This document shows positions 54,940 through 64,000 of a stretch of 64,000 nucleotides of DNA, in pieces. The position numbers and the translations under genes were made by a program. The notes below the pieces were generated by a model that had not been told where the DNA came from, made no database searches, and saw only the letters and a program-made list of their open reading frames with translations. Numbering within the stretch: the first letter of the stretch is position 1; every line of letters starts with the position of its first letter. The DNA is from [Pantoea] beijingensis (GTDB lineage Bacteria > Pseudomonadota > Gammaproteobacteria > Enterobacterales > Enterobacteriaceae): contig NZ_CP071409.1 in assembly GCF_022647505.1 (NCBI RefSeq), forward strand, positions 62,001-126,000, in the 5' to 3' direction.

Positions 54940-55571
54940 CTCCCGGCTTAGCGGCAATTCTGTCATGTGAATTATTCAGCTAATACGGCCGGATAACACA
55001 CTGTAATCTGGTTTATCCCTTAAAGATGGCAGCGACCCCTTGCTACGCTTGCGCTTGTGGCTTAATTCGTCATGCGAACAATTATGCCTGCTCTGATGTT
55101 TATGCCCCCTTTCTTATGCCATGCCTGCAGAATATTTAGCTGCTTCTCAGTGAGTTCGCAAAATTAATCGTTCATTCCTTCAGCATTTAGCGACCATTTT
55201 TCAATGATTTTTAATGAAGTAAAAAACTGGTTACATTTTTAAAAGCACTGTGTTTGTCTGGTTTTTTTGTCTCATAGCAAACTTTTTCGCTATTTTTGTT
55301 ATTAAGAGGTTTTTTTTATGTTTGCTTGCTGTTTCTCACACTCTGTGTAAATACATGACAGTTGTATTGACGTTGCTTGAATCTGTTGACAAATTGATGC
55401 CTCAATGAGGCGAAAGGAAGCGGATTCGTCTGCTTGATTTCATGGAGTCAGACTTTCATCAGTTATCTGTTCGCATCATTCATGCCTACGGGCATTCACG
55501 TATCAGCCGCATTAAAAAAACACAGGCTGGGCGTAACGCACACAACAACACATCACAATTGGAGCACACGC
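54940..55571. other. spacer and dppA leader
   Basis: About 630 bases with no supportable gene between the tRNA repeats and dppA. The right part is T-rich, with TTGACG at 55367 and TTGACA at 55386 as possible -35 boxes. A short GCCTC/GAGGC hairpin at 55399-55411 may lie near the transcript start, giving a leader of roughly 165 nt as in E. coli dppA. Confidence 0.5.
55539..55557 (+). promoter_or_regulatory. CA-rich leader of dppA, probable GcvB sRNA target
   Basis: The stretch CACACAACAACACATCACA ends just before the dppA ribosome binding site (TTGGAG). dppA is an established GcvB target in E. coli and Salmonella through a CA-rich leader that pairs with the GU-rich R1 region. The GcvB gene itself is not in this window. 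Confidence 0.65.
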
Positions 55572-57182
55572 ATGAGTATTTCCTTGGCTAAATCAGGGGT
55601 GCTGAAGGTTGGTCTGAGTCTGATCGCTATGACCGTTGCCGCAGGTGTCCAGGCGAAAACCCTTGTTTATTGCTCAGAAGGTTCGCCTGAAGGTTTTAAC
55701 CCGCAACTGTTCACATCAGGCACCACCTATGACGCCAGTTCCGTGCCGATTTACAACCGCTTAGTCGAATTCAAAATTGGCACCACTGAAGTTCAGCCTG
55801 GCCTGGCTGAAAAATGGGATATCAGCCCTGACGGTAAAACCTACACTTTTCACCTGCGTAAAGGCGTGAAGTGGCAGAACACGAAAGATTTTAAGCCAAC
55901 GCGTGATTTCAATGCTGATGACGTGGTGTTCTCCTTCGAGCGCCAACTGGATAAAAATAATAAGTATCACAACGTTTCCGGCGGCAGTTACGAATATTTT
56001 GAAGGCATGGATATGCCTGCATTGATCAGCAAAATCGAAAAAGTTGACGACTATACTGTCCGTTTCACGCTGACGCGTTCTGAAGCGCCGTTCATTGCCG
56101 ATCTCGGAATGGATTTCGCCTCCATCATGTCTGCTGAATACGCTGACAATATGCTGAAGGCCGGTACCCCAGAGAAAGTCGATCTGAATCCGGTCGGAAC
56201 GGGGCCGTTCCAGCTGCTGCAATATCAGAAAGATTCCCGCATTCTGTACAAAGCTAACCCGGATTTCTGGGGCACCAAGCCAAAAATCGACCGCTTAGTG
56301 TTCTCCATTACGCCAGATGCGTCAGTCCGTTACGCTAAGCTGCAAAAAGGCGAATGTCAGGTAATGCCGTATCCGAATCCGGCTGATATCGCCCGCATGA
56401 AGCAGGACACGAATATTAACCTGATGGAAAAACCGGGCCTGAACGTTGGCTATCTCTCTTTTAACGTTGAGAAAAAACCGCTCGATAATGTCAAAGTCCG
56501 TCAGGCACTGACCATGGCGGTGAACAAGAAAGCGATTATTGATGCGGTTTATCAGGGCGCAGGCCAGGCCGCGAAGAACCTGATTCCACCGACCATGTGG
56601 AGCTACAACGATACCGTTGAAGATTACCCTTATGATGTGGAAAAAGCGAAAGCCCTGCTGAAAGAAGCGGGTATGGCGGATGGTTTCTCTATTGATCTGT
56701 GGGCAATGCCGGTACAGCGTCCATATAACCCAAATGCGCGCCGAATGGCTGAGATGATCCAGGCTGACTGGGCGAAAGTGGGTGTGAAAGCCAATATCGT
56801 GACTTACGAATGGGGCGAGTACCTGAAACGTGCGAAAGCAGGTGAGCATCAGTCGGTCATGATGGGTTGGACGGGTGATAACGGGGATCCGGATAACTTC
56901 TTCGCCACGCTATTCAGCTGCGCGGCAGCGAAAGACGGGTCTAACTATTCACGCTGGTGCTATAAGCCGTTTGAAGATCAGATCCAACCCGCACGTGCGG
57001 AATCCGATCAGAACAAACGTATCGCTTATTACAAACAGGCTCAGGTCGTAATGCACGATCAGGCACCTGCGCTGATCATTGCCCACTCAACGGTATTTGA
57101 ACCGGTCAGCAAGAAAGTTTCTGGCTATGTGGTTGATCCATTAGGTAAACACCACTTCGAAAACGTTGATATCAGCGAATAA
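55572..57182 (+). CDS. dppA: dipeptide/heme-binding periplasmic protein DppA
   Basis: 536-residue solute-binding protein (SBP_bac_5) of the dipeptide ABC importer. Start ATG 55572 after TTGGAG; the longer frame to 55434 is rejected. Signal peptide ends VQAKT; mature N-terminus [19 protein letters not shown] as in E. coli DppA. Conserved [27 protein letters not shown] and [21 protein letters not shown]. First gene of dppABCDF, separated from dppB by a hairpin. Confidence 0.98.
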   Translation: MSISLAKSGVLKVGLSLIAMTVAAGVQAKTLVYCSEGSPEGFNPQLFTSGTTYDASSVPIYNRLVEFKIGTTEVQPGLAEKWDISPDGKTYTFHLRKGVKWQNTKDFKPTRDFNADDVVFSFERQLDKNNKYHNVSGGSYEYFEGMDMPALISKIEKVDDYTVRFTLTRSEAPFIADLGMDFASIMSAEYADNMLKAGTPEKVDLNPVGTGPFQLLQYQKDSRILYKANPDFWGTKPKIDRLVFSITPDASVRYAKLQKGECQVMPYPNPADIARMKQDTNINLMEKPGLNVGYLSFNVEKKPLDNVKVRQALTMAVNKKAIIDAVYQGAGQAAKNLIPPTMWSYNDTVEDYPYDVEKAKALLKEAGMADGFSIDLWAMPVQRPYNPNARRMAEMIQADWAKVGVKANIVTYEWGEYLKRAKAGEHQSVMMGWTGDNGDPDNFFATLFSCAAAKDGSNYSRWCYKPFEDQIQPARAESDQNKRIAYYKQAQVVMHDQAPALIIAHSTVFEPVSKKVSGYVVDPLGKHHFENVDISE

Positions 57183-57198
57183 GTCGATCTCCTGAACG

Positions 57199-57226
57199 CT
57201 GAAGGGCGACAACAGGTGCCCTTCAG
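57199..57226 (+). terminator. hairpin between dppA and dppB (partial terminator)
   Basis: CTGAAGGGC (57199-57207) pairs with GCCCTTCAG (57218-57226), followed by TCGTTT, 17 bases after the dppA stop. Likely responsible for higher dppA than dppBCDF expression. Confidence 0.6.
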
Positions 57227-57431
57227 TCGTTTGACATGTGCGATGCTGCTGGATACGGCAACCGTTATTCGCAGCATTGATGGGTTGAGGTTCCCTCGGC
57301 CCTTTTCCGGGATGAAAAAACGGTAAAGGCGCAATGTAATTGCGTCGCGTTAGGGTTTACCCTGACGCTGGATGTGAGCAAATAGAATCCTGTTCGCTAC
57401 GGGCGACAGGAGATTACAGAGAATCCGGATT

Positions 57432-58451
57432 ATGTTGCAGTTCATACTCCGACGTTTGGGGTTAGTTATCCCAACGTTTATTGGTATTACCCTTTTAACT
57501 TTTGCATTTGTACATATGATTCCTGGCGATCCGGTACTGATTATGGCCGGTGAACGCGGGATGTCTCCTGAACGTCATGCCGCATTAATGGCTCAGCTTG
57601 GGCTGGATCAACCGCTGTGGAAGCAATATCTCACCTATATCAACGGGGTATTACATGGCGACCTGGGCATTTCACTGAAAAGCCGCATTCCGGTTTGGGA
57701 TGAGTTTGTGCCGCGCTTTAAAGCCACGCTGGAGTTGGGCATCTGTGCCATGATTTTCGCCGTGGCGGTGGGCATTCCCGTTGGTGTTCTGGCTGCGGTT
57801 AAACGCGGGTCTATTTTTGACCATACTGCTGTTGGCATCTCACTGACCGGCTATTCCATGCCGATCTTTTGGTGGGGCATTATGCTGATCATGCTGGTAT
57901 CGGTGCAGCTCAACCTCACGCCGGTGTCCGGCAGGGTAGGCGATGCGGTCTTCCTTGATGATTCGATGCCGCTGACCGGTTTTATGCTGATTGACACCTT
58001 CATTTGGGGTGAGCCTGGCGACTTTAAAGATGCCGTGATGCATATGATTCTGCCTGCCATCGTGCTGGGCACCATTCCACTGGCCGTTATCGTACGTATG
58101 ACGCGCTCTGCGATGCTGGAAGTGCTGGGCGAGGACTATATTCGGACTGCCCGCGCCAAAGGCTTGACGCGTATGCGCGTGATCATCGTCCACGCGCTGC
58201 GTAATGCGATGTTACCGGTGGTGACGGTTATCGGCCTTCAGGTGGGGACATTGCTGGCAGGCGCCATTCTGACAGAGACCATTTTCTCCTGGCCGGGGCT
58301 TGGACGCTGGCTGATTGAAGCTTTGCAGCGTCGTGATTATCCGGTTGTTCAGGGCGGTGTGCTGATGGTCGCTATCCTGATTATTCTGGTTAACCTGCTG
58401 GTTGATCTGCTTTATGGCGTGGTTAACCCGCGCATCCGTCACAAGAAATAG
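57432..58451 (+). CDS. dppB: dipeptide ABC importer permease DppB
   Basis: 339-residue inner-membrane permease, six hydrophobic helices, beginning MLQFILRRLGLVIPTFIGIT. The binding-protein-dependent EAA loop that contacts the ATPases is EDYIRTARAKGLTRMRVIIVHALRN. Nearly identical in layout to E. coli DppB. dppC starts 13 bases after its stop. Confidence 0.98.
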   Translation: MLQFILRRLGLVIPTFIGITLLTFAFVHMIPGDPVLIMAGERGMSPERHAALMAQLGLDQPLWKQYLTYINGVLHGDLGISLKSRIPVWDEFVPRFKATLELGICAMIFAVAVGIPVGVLAAVKRGSIFDHTAVGISLTGYSMPIFWWGIMLIMLVSVQLNLTPVSGRVGDAVFLDDSMPLTGFMLIDTFIWGEPGDFKDAVMHMILPAIVLGTIPLAVIVRMTRSAMLEVLGEDYIRTARAKGLTRMRVIIVHALRNAMLPVVTVIGLQVGTLLAGAILTETIFSWPGLGRWLIEALQRRDYPVVQGGVLMVAILIILVNLLVDLLYGVVNPRIRHKK

Positions 58452-58464
58452 AGGGGCTCACGGA

Positions 58465-59367
58465 ATGTCTCAAATTAATCCGGGCAGCATAGTGGCTGCG
58501 CCAAAGCCGATGACCCCTTTTCAGGAATTCTGGCACTACTTTAAGCGTAACAAAGGGGCTGTGGTTGGTCTGGTTTACGTCATATTAATGCTCCTTATTG
58601 CGATTCTGGCGGATGTCCTGGCGCCCCACGGCCCGGCTGAGCAGTTCCGCGACGCACTGTTGCATCCGCCGGTATGGCAAGACGGGGGCAGTTGGCAATT
58701 CCTGCTGGGTACCGATGATGTCGGGCGCGATGTGTTGTCCCGTCTGATGTATGGCGCGCGTCTGTCATTGCTGGTGGGTTGTCTGGTGGTGGTACTTTCA
58801 CTGGTCTTTGGCGTGATTTTTGGTTTGGTTGCTGGCTATATCGGCGGTGCTGTTGATGCGGCTATTATGCGGCTGGTGGATATTATGCTGGCGCTGCCAA
58901 GCTTGCTGCTGGCACTGGTATTGGTGGCCGTTTTTGGCCCATCCATCGTTAACGCTTCCATCGCACTGACCTTTGTTGCGCTGCCGCACTATATTCGTCT
59001 GACGCGTGCAGCGGTACTGGTTGAGGTGAACCGCGACTATGTAACGGCCTCTAACGTGGCGGGCGCGGGCGCGATGCGTCAGATGTTCGTCAATATTTTA
59101 CCAAACTGCCTGGCCCCGCTGATTGTTCAGGCGTCGCTTGGCTTTTCTAACGCTATCCTCGACATGGCCGCTTTGGGCTTTTTGGGTATGGGTGCGCAAC
59201 CGCCCACGCCGGAGTGGGGCACGATGCTCTCCGACGTATTACAGTATGCGCAAAGTGCCTGGTGGGTGGTCACCTTCCCTGGGGTTGTGATCCTGCTGAC
59301 CGTGCTGGCATTTAACCTGATGGGCGATGGCTTACGTGATGCCCTTGACCCGAAACTCAAGCAGTAA
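58465..59367 (+). CDS. dppC: dipeptide ABC importer permease DppC
   Basis: 300-residue partner permease. Start ATG 58465, after GAGGGGCTCACGGA; the frame from 58402 overlaps dppB and is rejected. N-terminal cytoplasmic tail, then helices starting GAVVGLVYVILMLLIAILADVLAPHGP. EAA loop NRDYVTASNVAGAGAMRQMFVNILPN. Followed after 12 bases by dppD. Confidence 0.98.
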   Translation: MSQINPGSIVAAPKPMTPFQEFWHYFKRNKGAVVGLVYVILMLLIAILADVLAPHGPAEQFRDALLHPPVWQDGGSWQFLLGTDDVGRDVLSRLMYGARLSLLVGCLVVVLSLVFGVIFGLVAGYIGGAVDAAIMRLVDIMLALPSLLLALVLVAVFGPSIVNASIALTFVALPHYIRLTRAAVLVEVNRDYVTASNVAGAGAMRQMFVNILPNCLAPLIVQASLGFSNAILDMAALGFLGMGAQPPTPEWGTMLSDVLQYAQSAWWVVTFPGVVILLTVLAFNLMGDGLRDALDPKLKQ

Positions 59368-59379
59368 AGAGGCACCGAG

Positions 59380-60366
59380 ATGGCGTTATTAAATATAGAC
59401 AAACTATCGGTGCATTTCGGCGACGAAAAAGCACCGTTTCGTGCGGTTGACCGCATCAGTTACCAGGTTGAACAAGGGCAGGTTGTTGGTATTGTCGGGG
59501 AGTCCGGATCGGGTAAATCGGTGAGTTCGCTGGCGATTATGGGCCTGATCGATTACCCCGGCAAAGTGATGGCGGATAAGCTGGAGTTTAACCAACGTGA
59601 CCTGCAAAAGATCTCTGAAAAAGAACGTCGCCAACTGGTGGGTTCCGAAGTTGCGATGATCTTTCAGGATCCGATGACCAGCCTGAACCCCTGCTATACC
59701 GTGGGTTTCCAGATTATGGAAGCGATCAAGGTTCATCAGGGCGGCAACCGGCGCACGCGTCGTCAGCGCGCAATCGATCTGTTAACACAGGTAGGTATTC
59801 CCGATCCGGCATCGCGGCTTGATGTTTATCCGCACCAGCTATCCGGCGGGATGAGTCAGCGCGTCATGATTGCGATGGCCATTGCCTGTCGCCCCAAATT
59901 GTTGATTGCCGATGAGCCGACGACTGCGCTGGATGTGACGATTCAGGCACAAATAATCGAGCTGCTGCTCGACCTGCAGCGTCAGGAGAATATGGCGCTG
60001 ATCCTAATCACCCACGACCTGGCACTGGTTGCCGAGGCGGCGCAGCACATCATCGTGATGTATGCCGGGCAGGTGGTTGAAACCGGGAAAGCGGTCGATA
60101 TCTTTAAGGCACCGCGTCACCCTTATACTCAGGCGTTATTACGGGCGTTGCCGGAGTTTGCCGCAGATAAAGCGCGTCTGGCCTCATTACCGGGCGTTGT
60201 GCCGGGTAAATACGATCGCCCGAACGGCTGTTTACTCAACCCTCGTTGTCCGTACGCGACCGATCGCTGCCGCACTGAAGAGCCTGAATTACGTGATATT
60301 CCGGGGCGTCAGTCCAAATGTCATTTCCCACTGGATGATGCCGGGAGACCAACTTATGAAGCCTGA
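59380..60366 (+). CDS. dppD: dipeptide ABC importer ATPase DppD
   Basis: 328-residue ATP-binding subunit. Walker [10 protein letters not shown] near residue 46, signature [15 protein letters not shown], Walker [13 protein letters not shown], and the Opp/Dpp C-terminal [4Fe-4S]-type cysteine region [14 protein letters not shown]. Overlaps dppF by 11 bases. Confidence 0.97.
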   Translation: MALLNIDKLSVHFGDEKAPFRAVDRISYQVEQGQVVGIVGESGSGKSVSSLAIMGLIDYPGKVMADKLEFNQRDLQKISEKERRQLVGSEVAMIFQDPMTSLNPCYTVGFQIMEAIKVHQGGNRRTRRQRAIDLLTQVGIPDPASRLDVYPHQLSGGMSQRVMIAMAIACRPKLLIADEPTTALDVTIQAQIIELLLDLQRQENMALILITHDLALVAEAAQHIIVMYAGQVVETGKAVDIFKAPRHPYTQALLRALPEFAADKARLASLPGVVPGKYDRPNGCLLNPRCPYATDRCRTEEPELRDIPGRQSKCHFPLDDAGRPTYEA

Positions 60367-61360
60367 ACAAGCTAATGCATCGCTGCTGATGCAGGCGATA
60401 GATTTAAAAAAACATTATCCGGTTAAAAAAGGCCTGTTTGGCCAGGAGCGATTGGTCAAAGCGCTCGACGGTGTCTCTTTCGATCTGGAACGCGGTAAAA
60501 CGCTGGCCGTGGTGGGGGAGTCCGGTTGTGGAAAATCCACGCTGGGCCGTCTGCTGACGATGATTGAAACGCCAACCGAAGGACAGCTGTTTTATCAGGG
60601 GCAGGATCTGTTAAAACCGGACCCGGCTGCGCAGAGTCTGCGTCGTCAGAAGATTCAGATCGTGTTTCAGAATCCTTATGGTTCGTTAAATCCGCGTAAA
60701 AAGATCAGCCAGATCCTCGAAGAGCCACTGGTGATTAACACCAACCTGAGCAAGGCCGAGCGGCGTGAAAAGACGCTGGCGATGATGGCGAAAGTTGGCC
60801 TGAAAACGGAACACTACGATCGTTACCCGCATATGTTCTCGGGCGGTCAGCGTCAGCGTATTGCTATCGCGCGTGGTTTGATGTTGGACCCTGATGTATT
60901 GATTGCCGACGAGCCGGTATCCGCGCTCGATGTTTCGGTCAGGGCACAGGTATTGAACCTGATGATGGACCTGCAGCAGGAAATGGGACTGTCTTACGTC
61001 TTTATTTCTCACGACCTGTCCGTGGTGGAGCATATTGCCGATGAAGTGATGGTGATGTATCTCGGGCGCTGTGTGGAGAAAGGCAGTAAGGAAGCGATAT
61101 TCTCGAATCCGCGTCATCCGTATACCCAAGCGTTGCTCTCTGCAACTCCACGCTTGAATCCGGACGAGCGTCGCCAGCGTATAAAGTTGACGGGGGAATT
61201 ACCCAGTCCGCTGAATCCGCCACCGGGCTGCGCATTCAATGCGCGCTGTCACCGCCGATTCGGGCCTTGTACGCAATTACAGCCCCAACTGAAAGACTAT
61301 CGTGGGCAGCAGATTGCCTGCTTTGCTGTCGATCAGGATGAGCAGCAAAACGCCGGATAG
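60356..61360 (+). CDS. dppF: dipeptide ABC importer ATPase DppF
   Basis: 334-residue second ATPase. Start ATG 60356 ([26 protein letters not shown]); the longer frame from 60062 runs inside dppD and is rejected. Walker [10 protein letters not shown], signature [15 protein letters not shown], Walker [13 protein letters not shown], and C-terminal [14 protein letters not shown]. Last gene of the operon, followed by a strong terminator. Confidence 0.97.
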   Translation: MKPEQANASLLMQAIDLKKHYPVKKGLFGQERLVKALDGVSFDLERGKTLAVVGESGCGKSTLGRLLTMIETPTEGQLFYQGQDLLKPDPAAQSLRRQKIQIVFQNPYGSLNPRKKISQILEEPLVINTNLSKAERREKTLAMMAKVGLKTEHYDRYPHMFSGGQRQRIAIARGLMLDPDVLIADEPVSALDVSVRAQVLNLMMDLQQEMGLSYVFISHDLSVVEHIADEVMVMYLGRCVEKGSKEAIFSNPRHPYTQALLSATPRLNPDERRQRIKLTGELPSPLNPPPGCAFNARCHRRFGPCTQLQPQLKDYRGQQIACFAVDQDEQQNAG

Positions 61361-61436
61361 TATCGGCGAAGCCACGTCAGGATCGATTGAGGGTGCCCGG
61401 CGCCCTATATTTCAAATAACGTGTTTTTCCTGCCAT

Positions 61437-61463
61437 AAAGGCCGATGCAAATCGGCCTTTTTT
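61437..61463 (+). terminator. Rho-independent terminator of dppABCDF
   Basis: AAAGGCCGAT-GCAA-ATCGGCCTTT, 10-base perfect stem with a GNRA tetraloop, continuing into TTT. Confidence 0.95.
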
Positions 61464-61818
61464 ATCTGTTCTTGCCCAACTTAACGCTGAAAATTTATTG
61501 GTTTTATCATTGATCGTTCCCTCTATGTATCCCTCCTGTGAACCATGTTGATTCTCTCAGCGGCTCGGACTATTCAGGATATATATAGTTGGGGTGTTTT
61601 TTTTTATTTCCGCTGAGAAATTATTTTTGCCAATGATATTTTAGGTGAGATAAAGAAATGATTAATAATAATTTGATATGGGTATCATTTATTTATTGAA
61701 TCGAGGGGATAGAAAACTTCATTGGCACGGGTACGACATATTGTCGGAATAATCTGAACGGACAGAAATTAATATGCTATATTTTGCTAAATTCACGCCT
61801 GAAATGTTTTAACATCTT
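61464..61818. promoter_or_regulatory. upstream region of the cellulose operon
   Basis: 355 AT-rich bases without a gene. A possible extended -10, TG-C-TATATT (61775-61783), lies about 35 bases before bcsO, with a poor -35 (TGAACG, 61755-61760). No strong ribosome binding site precedes bcsO. Confidence 0.4.
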
Positions 61819-62409
61819 ATGAAAAGTTATGATGATTTGCAGCGTTTTAAAGAAAAAACTCAAACAAATGATATCAAATTCAAGGATATGTCTGAGCAGG
61901 CAGGCGAATCTGATATCACTCATTGGGCAATCATCAGGCAGCTCTTAAGTCACGATACGCTTGAACCCGTGCTGGGTCAGGGACAAAGCATCGACCTGAT
62001 TCACCCTCAGCCGGTAGATAAATATACGTTTAGCGCTCCCCTTTCAGCACCTTCCTCGGGCACGAGTGGAAAGCCTGCCTTTTCCGTGGCGCCATCTGCA
62101 GCAGCTCCGGCTCGCGGGTCGCTGCTGGACAGCATTGCTGCAGAGCTTAATACGACACCCGCAGCCGTCTCTCAGAGTGCGGCAGTAGAGCAGCCACCGG
62201 CGATGGAACGGCCGGATAGCGTAGCCTCAGCGCCGATCTCCAACGGGCAGCAGCGCCCCGTCGCGGCGGCTGTGGCGCCGACTAAACATGCTGAGCCAAC
62301 GCCACGGTATTCTTCCCTGTTCAGTGCAACCGGGACGGCTAATCGCGTGGTGATGACCAAAGATACTCTGTTAAAACCTTTGTTAGAGAAGATTGCTTTA
62401 TGCCGTTAG
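61819..62409 (+). CDS. bcsO: cellulose biosynthesis protein BcsO
   Basis: 196-residue protein with a short conserved-looking N-terminus (MKSYDDLQRFKEKTQTNDIKFKDMSEQ), a second block HWAIIRQLL, then a long low-complexity Ala/Pro/Ser region (about residues 75-165) and a final segment VMTKDTLLKPLLEKIALCR. This composition and its place before bcsQ fit BcsO, an accessory protein of some enterobacterial cellulose operons; its function is poorly understood. Its 3' end overlaps bcsQ by ten bases. Confidence 0.75.
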   Translation: MKSYDDLQRFKEKTQTNDIKFKDMSEQAGESDITHWAIIRQLLSHDTLEPVLGQGQSIDLIHPQPVDKYTFSAPLSAPSSGTSGKPAFSVAPSAAAPARGSLLDSIAAELNTTPAAVSQSAAVEQPPAMERPDSVASAPISNGQQRPVAAAVAPTKHAEPTPRYSSLFSATGTANRVVMTKDTLLKPLLEKIALCR

Positions 62410-63197
62410 TCTGCGTGTGTTCACCGAAAGGTGGAGTGGGTAAAACAACCGTGGCGGCAAATCTGGCCTATGCGCTGGCTCGCGGTGGCAGCAAAGTGTT
62501 GGCAATAGATTTTGATGTACAAAATGCGCTGCGTTTGCATTTTGGTGTGCCTTTAGCGGATAGCCGTGGCTATGTTGCCAACGCAAGTGACAGTGCTGAC
62601 TGGAGCCAATCGATTCTTACTACGGGCGGAAATATTTTCGTCTTGCCTTATGGTGATGTCACAGAAGAGCAACGCATTGAATTTGAAAATAATCTTTCCC
62701 GTAATCCGCATTTTCTTCAGCGGGGTTTGGGCACAGTATTAAACTATCCCGGGCTGGTCATCGTGGCGGACTTTCCTCCAGGCCCCAGTTCTGCGTTAAA
62801 AGCCATGACCGAAATTGCCGATTTACATCTGGTGGTGATGCTGGCGGATACCGCCTCACTCTCACTGCTGCCGCAAATAGAAAATGAGCGAATGATAGGT
62901 ACGGCGTTAAACAATAAGCATGGTCATTACTTCATGCTTAACCAAAGTGATACGCGGCGAAATATAAGTCGTGACGTCACCGCTTTTATGCAGCAGCGCC
63001 TGGGTGAACGCCTGGTGGGCGTGGTTCATCGCGATGAAAGCGTTGCGGAGGCGAATGCTTCACAGCGTTCTGTTTTCGATTTTAACCCGGTATCAACCGC
63101 GGCGTTCGATATCGAACTGGTGAGCAAACGCATTGCCGGATTGCTGAATATTAAGGTGGGTGATGGTGAAGTGTATGCCGCGTTACGCTCACAATAA
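62400..63197 (+). CDS. bcsQ: cellulose biosynthesis ParA-family ATPase BcsQ
   Basis: 265-residue MinD/ParA-like ATPase (YhjQ). Deviant Walker A CSPKGGVGKTTVAANLAYAL at residues 5-24, here with both lysines intact. Switch regions VLAIDFDVQNALRLHF and LVIVADFPPGPSSAL. BcsQ is needed for cellulose production in E. coli and for polar localisation of the synthase. Starts inside bcsO; bcsA begins 189 bases downstream. Confidence 0.95.
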   Translation: MPLVCVCSPKGGVGKTTVAANLAYALARGGSKVLAIDFDVQNALRLHFGVPLADSRGYVANASDSADWSQSILTTGGNIFVLPYGDVTEEQRIEFENNLSRNPHFLQRGLGTVLNYPGLVIVADFPPGPSSALKAMTEIADLHLVVMLADTASLSLLPQIENERMIGTALNNKHGHYFMLNQSDTRRNISRDVTAFMQQRLGERLVGVVHRDESVAEANASQRSVFDFNPVSTAAFDIELVSKRIAGLLNIKVGDGEVYAALRSQ

Positions 63198-63386
63198 ACC
63201 TGGCGATATTAATCTTCGTATGTAATCAGTATAAGCCCTATCCGGCATAAGGAACGGAGTGGTTGGTTAACCGAGGGCTGCCATGGCTCTATCGCGTTGA
63301 CTACCGTCTCTTACGCGACTTAAGGGCAAAAGAAAGGCCAGGCGTATTCACCCCCAAAATATTAATCCCTGCTTTCAGGATGCCCC

Positions 63387-64000
63387 ATGAATAAAGTTTT
63401 GTTTTATGTGCTGCTACTGATGTTATTTCCAGTTGCAGCAGTGGTTATCATCACGCCGATGGATAGTCAGAAACAATACATATTTGGTTTGATCAGTATC
63501 ACAATTATGTTTTTATTGGGATTCAGTAAAAGCAAGCACATCTCTGTTGTGATGGTAATACTTTCCGCACTGATGTCGACACGCTATATTTATTGGCGTG
63601 CGACAGAGACATTGCACTTTAATTCTGAAATTGAAGCGATTCTCGGGACTGGCTTATTTATCGCAGAACTTTATGTCTGGCTGATCCTTATCCTGGGATT
63701 TCTGCAAACCAGCTGGCCGCTTAAACGCACTATTGAGCCTCTGCCTGATGATATTAGCCTGTGGCCGAGCGTCGACGTCTATGTTCCGACTTACAATGAA
63801 AGTTTGAGCGTCGTGCGCGATACGGTGCTGGCTGCGCAGTGTATTGATTACCCGCGCGATAAATTAAAAATATACCTGCTTGATGATGGCAAGCGTAGTG
63901 AATTTGCCGTTTTTGCAGCCGATGCAGGCGTTGGCTATATTACGCGTGAAGATAATTCGCATGCTAAAGCGGGTAATCTTAACCATGCGCTAAAAATTAC
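63387..64000 (+). CDS. bcsA: cellulose synthase catalytic subunit BcsA (3' end outside window)
   Basis: Start ATG 63387, with AGGA upstream (63377-63380); 204 codons visible, running off the right edge. Four N-terminal hydrophobic helices, then the GT2 domain: VDVYVPTYNESLSVVRDTV, YLLDDGKRSEF (first catalytic Asp region) and HAKAGNLNHAL. The protein begins directly at the membrane region and lacks the roughly 150-residue N-terminal extension of E. coli BcsA. The 189-base gap after bcsQ has no recognisable c-di-GMP riboswitch. Confidence 0.93.
   Translation, partial: MNKVLFYVLLLMLFPVAAVVIITPMDSQKQYIFGLISITIMFLLGFSKSKHISVVMVILSALMSTRYIYWRATETLHFNSEIEAILGTGLFIAELYVWLILILGFLQTSWPLKRTIEPLPDDISLWPSVDVYVPTYNESLSVVRDTVLAAQCIDYPRDKLKIYLLDDGKRSEFAVFAADAGVGYITREDNSHAKAGNLNHALKI

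Noticed and set aside
63198..63386. c-di-GMP riboswitch upstream of bcsA
   Set aside because: I looked for the GEMM-type conserved core and tetraloop receptor and did not find them. A covariance search would settle it.

Overview
The window is chromosomal DNA of an enterobacterium (order Enterobacterales). Gene after gene matches Escherichia-type housekeeping proteins closely: SelA/SelB, FdoGHI/FdhE/FdhD, SodA, MtlADR, YibL, YiaF, YiaG, EptB, DppABCDF and BcsQ/BcsA. The order differs from E. coli: loci lying far apart there (selAB, fdo, sodA, mtl, eptB-dpp, bcs) are contiguous here. Non-Escherichia genes are interleaved (Tad pilus, CS1-like fimbria, ohrR/ohr, BcsO, a short-form BcsA). This points to an enterobacterium outside the Escherichia group; I cannot name the genus from the sequence alone.

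Layout. 1-7402: distal part of a tad (tight adherence pilus) operon, tadZ(partial)-A-B-C-D-E-F-unknown-G, tightly packed with overlapping starts and stops. 7403-13737: an AT-rich spacer, then a six-gene CS1-like chaperone/usher fimbrial operon with a strong hairpin behind the major pilin gene. 13791-24408: a selenium and formate dehydrogenase-O island: selB, selA, yibF, fdhE, fdoI, fdoH and fdoG (UGA-selenocysteine with a bSECIS hairpin) on the minus strand, fdhD on the plus strand. 24409-25774: a DeoR-type regulator and an internally deleted IS903-like element. 25775-32150: a sucrose locus, cscR with divergent cscB-cscA-porin-cscK, twin CscR operators and a CRP site. 32473-38517: a class III aminotransferase, sodA and a three-gene sugar-type ABC importer. 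38749-43445: yibL, mtlR, mtlD, mtlA and a control region with four CRP sites. 43574-47452: yiaF and a large autotransporter gene interrupted by one in-frame stop. 47883-52102: yiaG, a small SpoT-like HD hydrolase, ohrR, ohr, and an exported protein/cytochrome b/Tat-lipoprotein molybdoenzyme operon. 52484-61463: eptB, a tRNA-Pro followed by tandem 165-bp repeats, and dppABCDF. 61819-64000: start of a cellulose operon, bcsO-bcsQ-bcsA (cut by the window edge).

How it works together. Two adhesion organelles lie side by side, and cellulose synthesis lies at the far end, so the window is rich in surface-attachment functions. SelA and SelB supply and decode selenocysteine for FdoG in the same gene block, with FdhE and FdhD as maturation factors. 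Three carbon or peptide uptake systems (sucrose, mannitol, dipeptides) and one orphan ABC importer carry recognisable control elements. OhrR/Ohr and SodA are oxidative-stress defences.

The least ordinary structure is behind the tRNA-Pro gene. Three full and one partial near-identical copies of a 165/166-bp unit each begin with the last 18 nt of the tRNA, then a Rho-independent terminator, then a sequence that can fold into a closed multi-hairpin RNA. The layout recalls the tyrT/rtT repeats of E. coli but follows a different tRNA.
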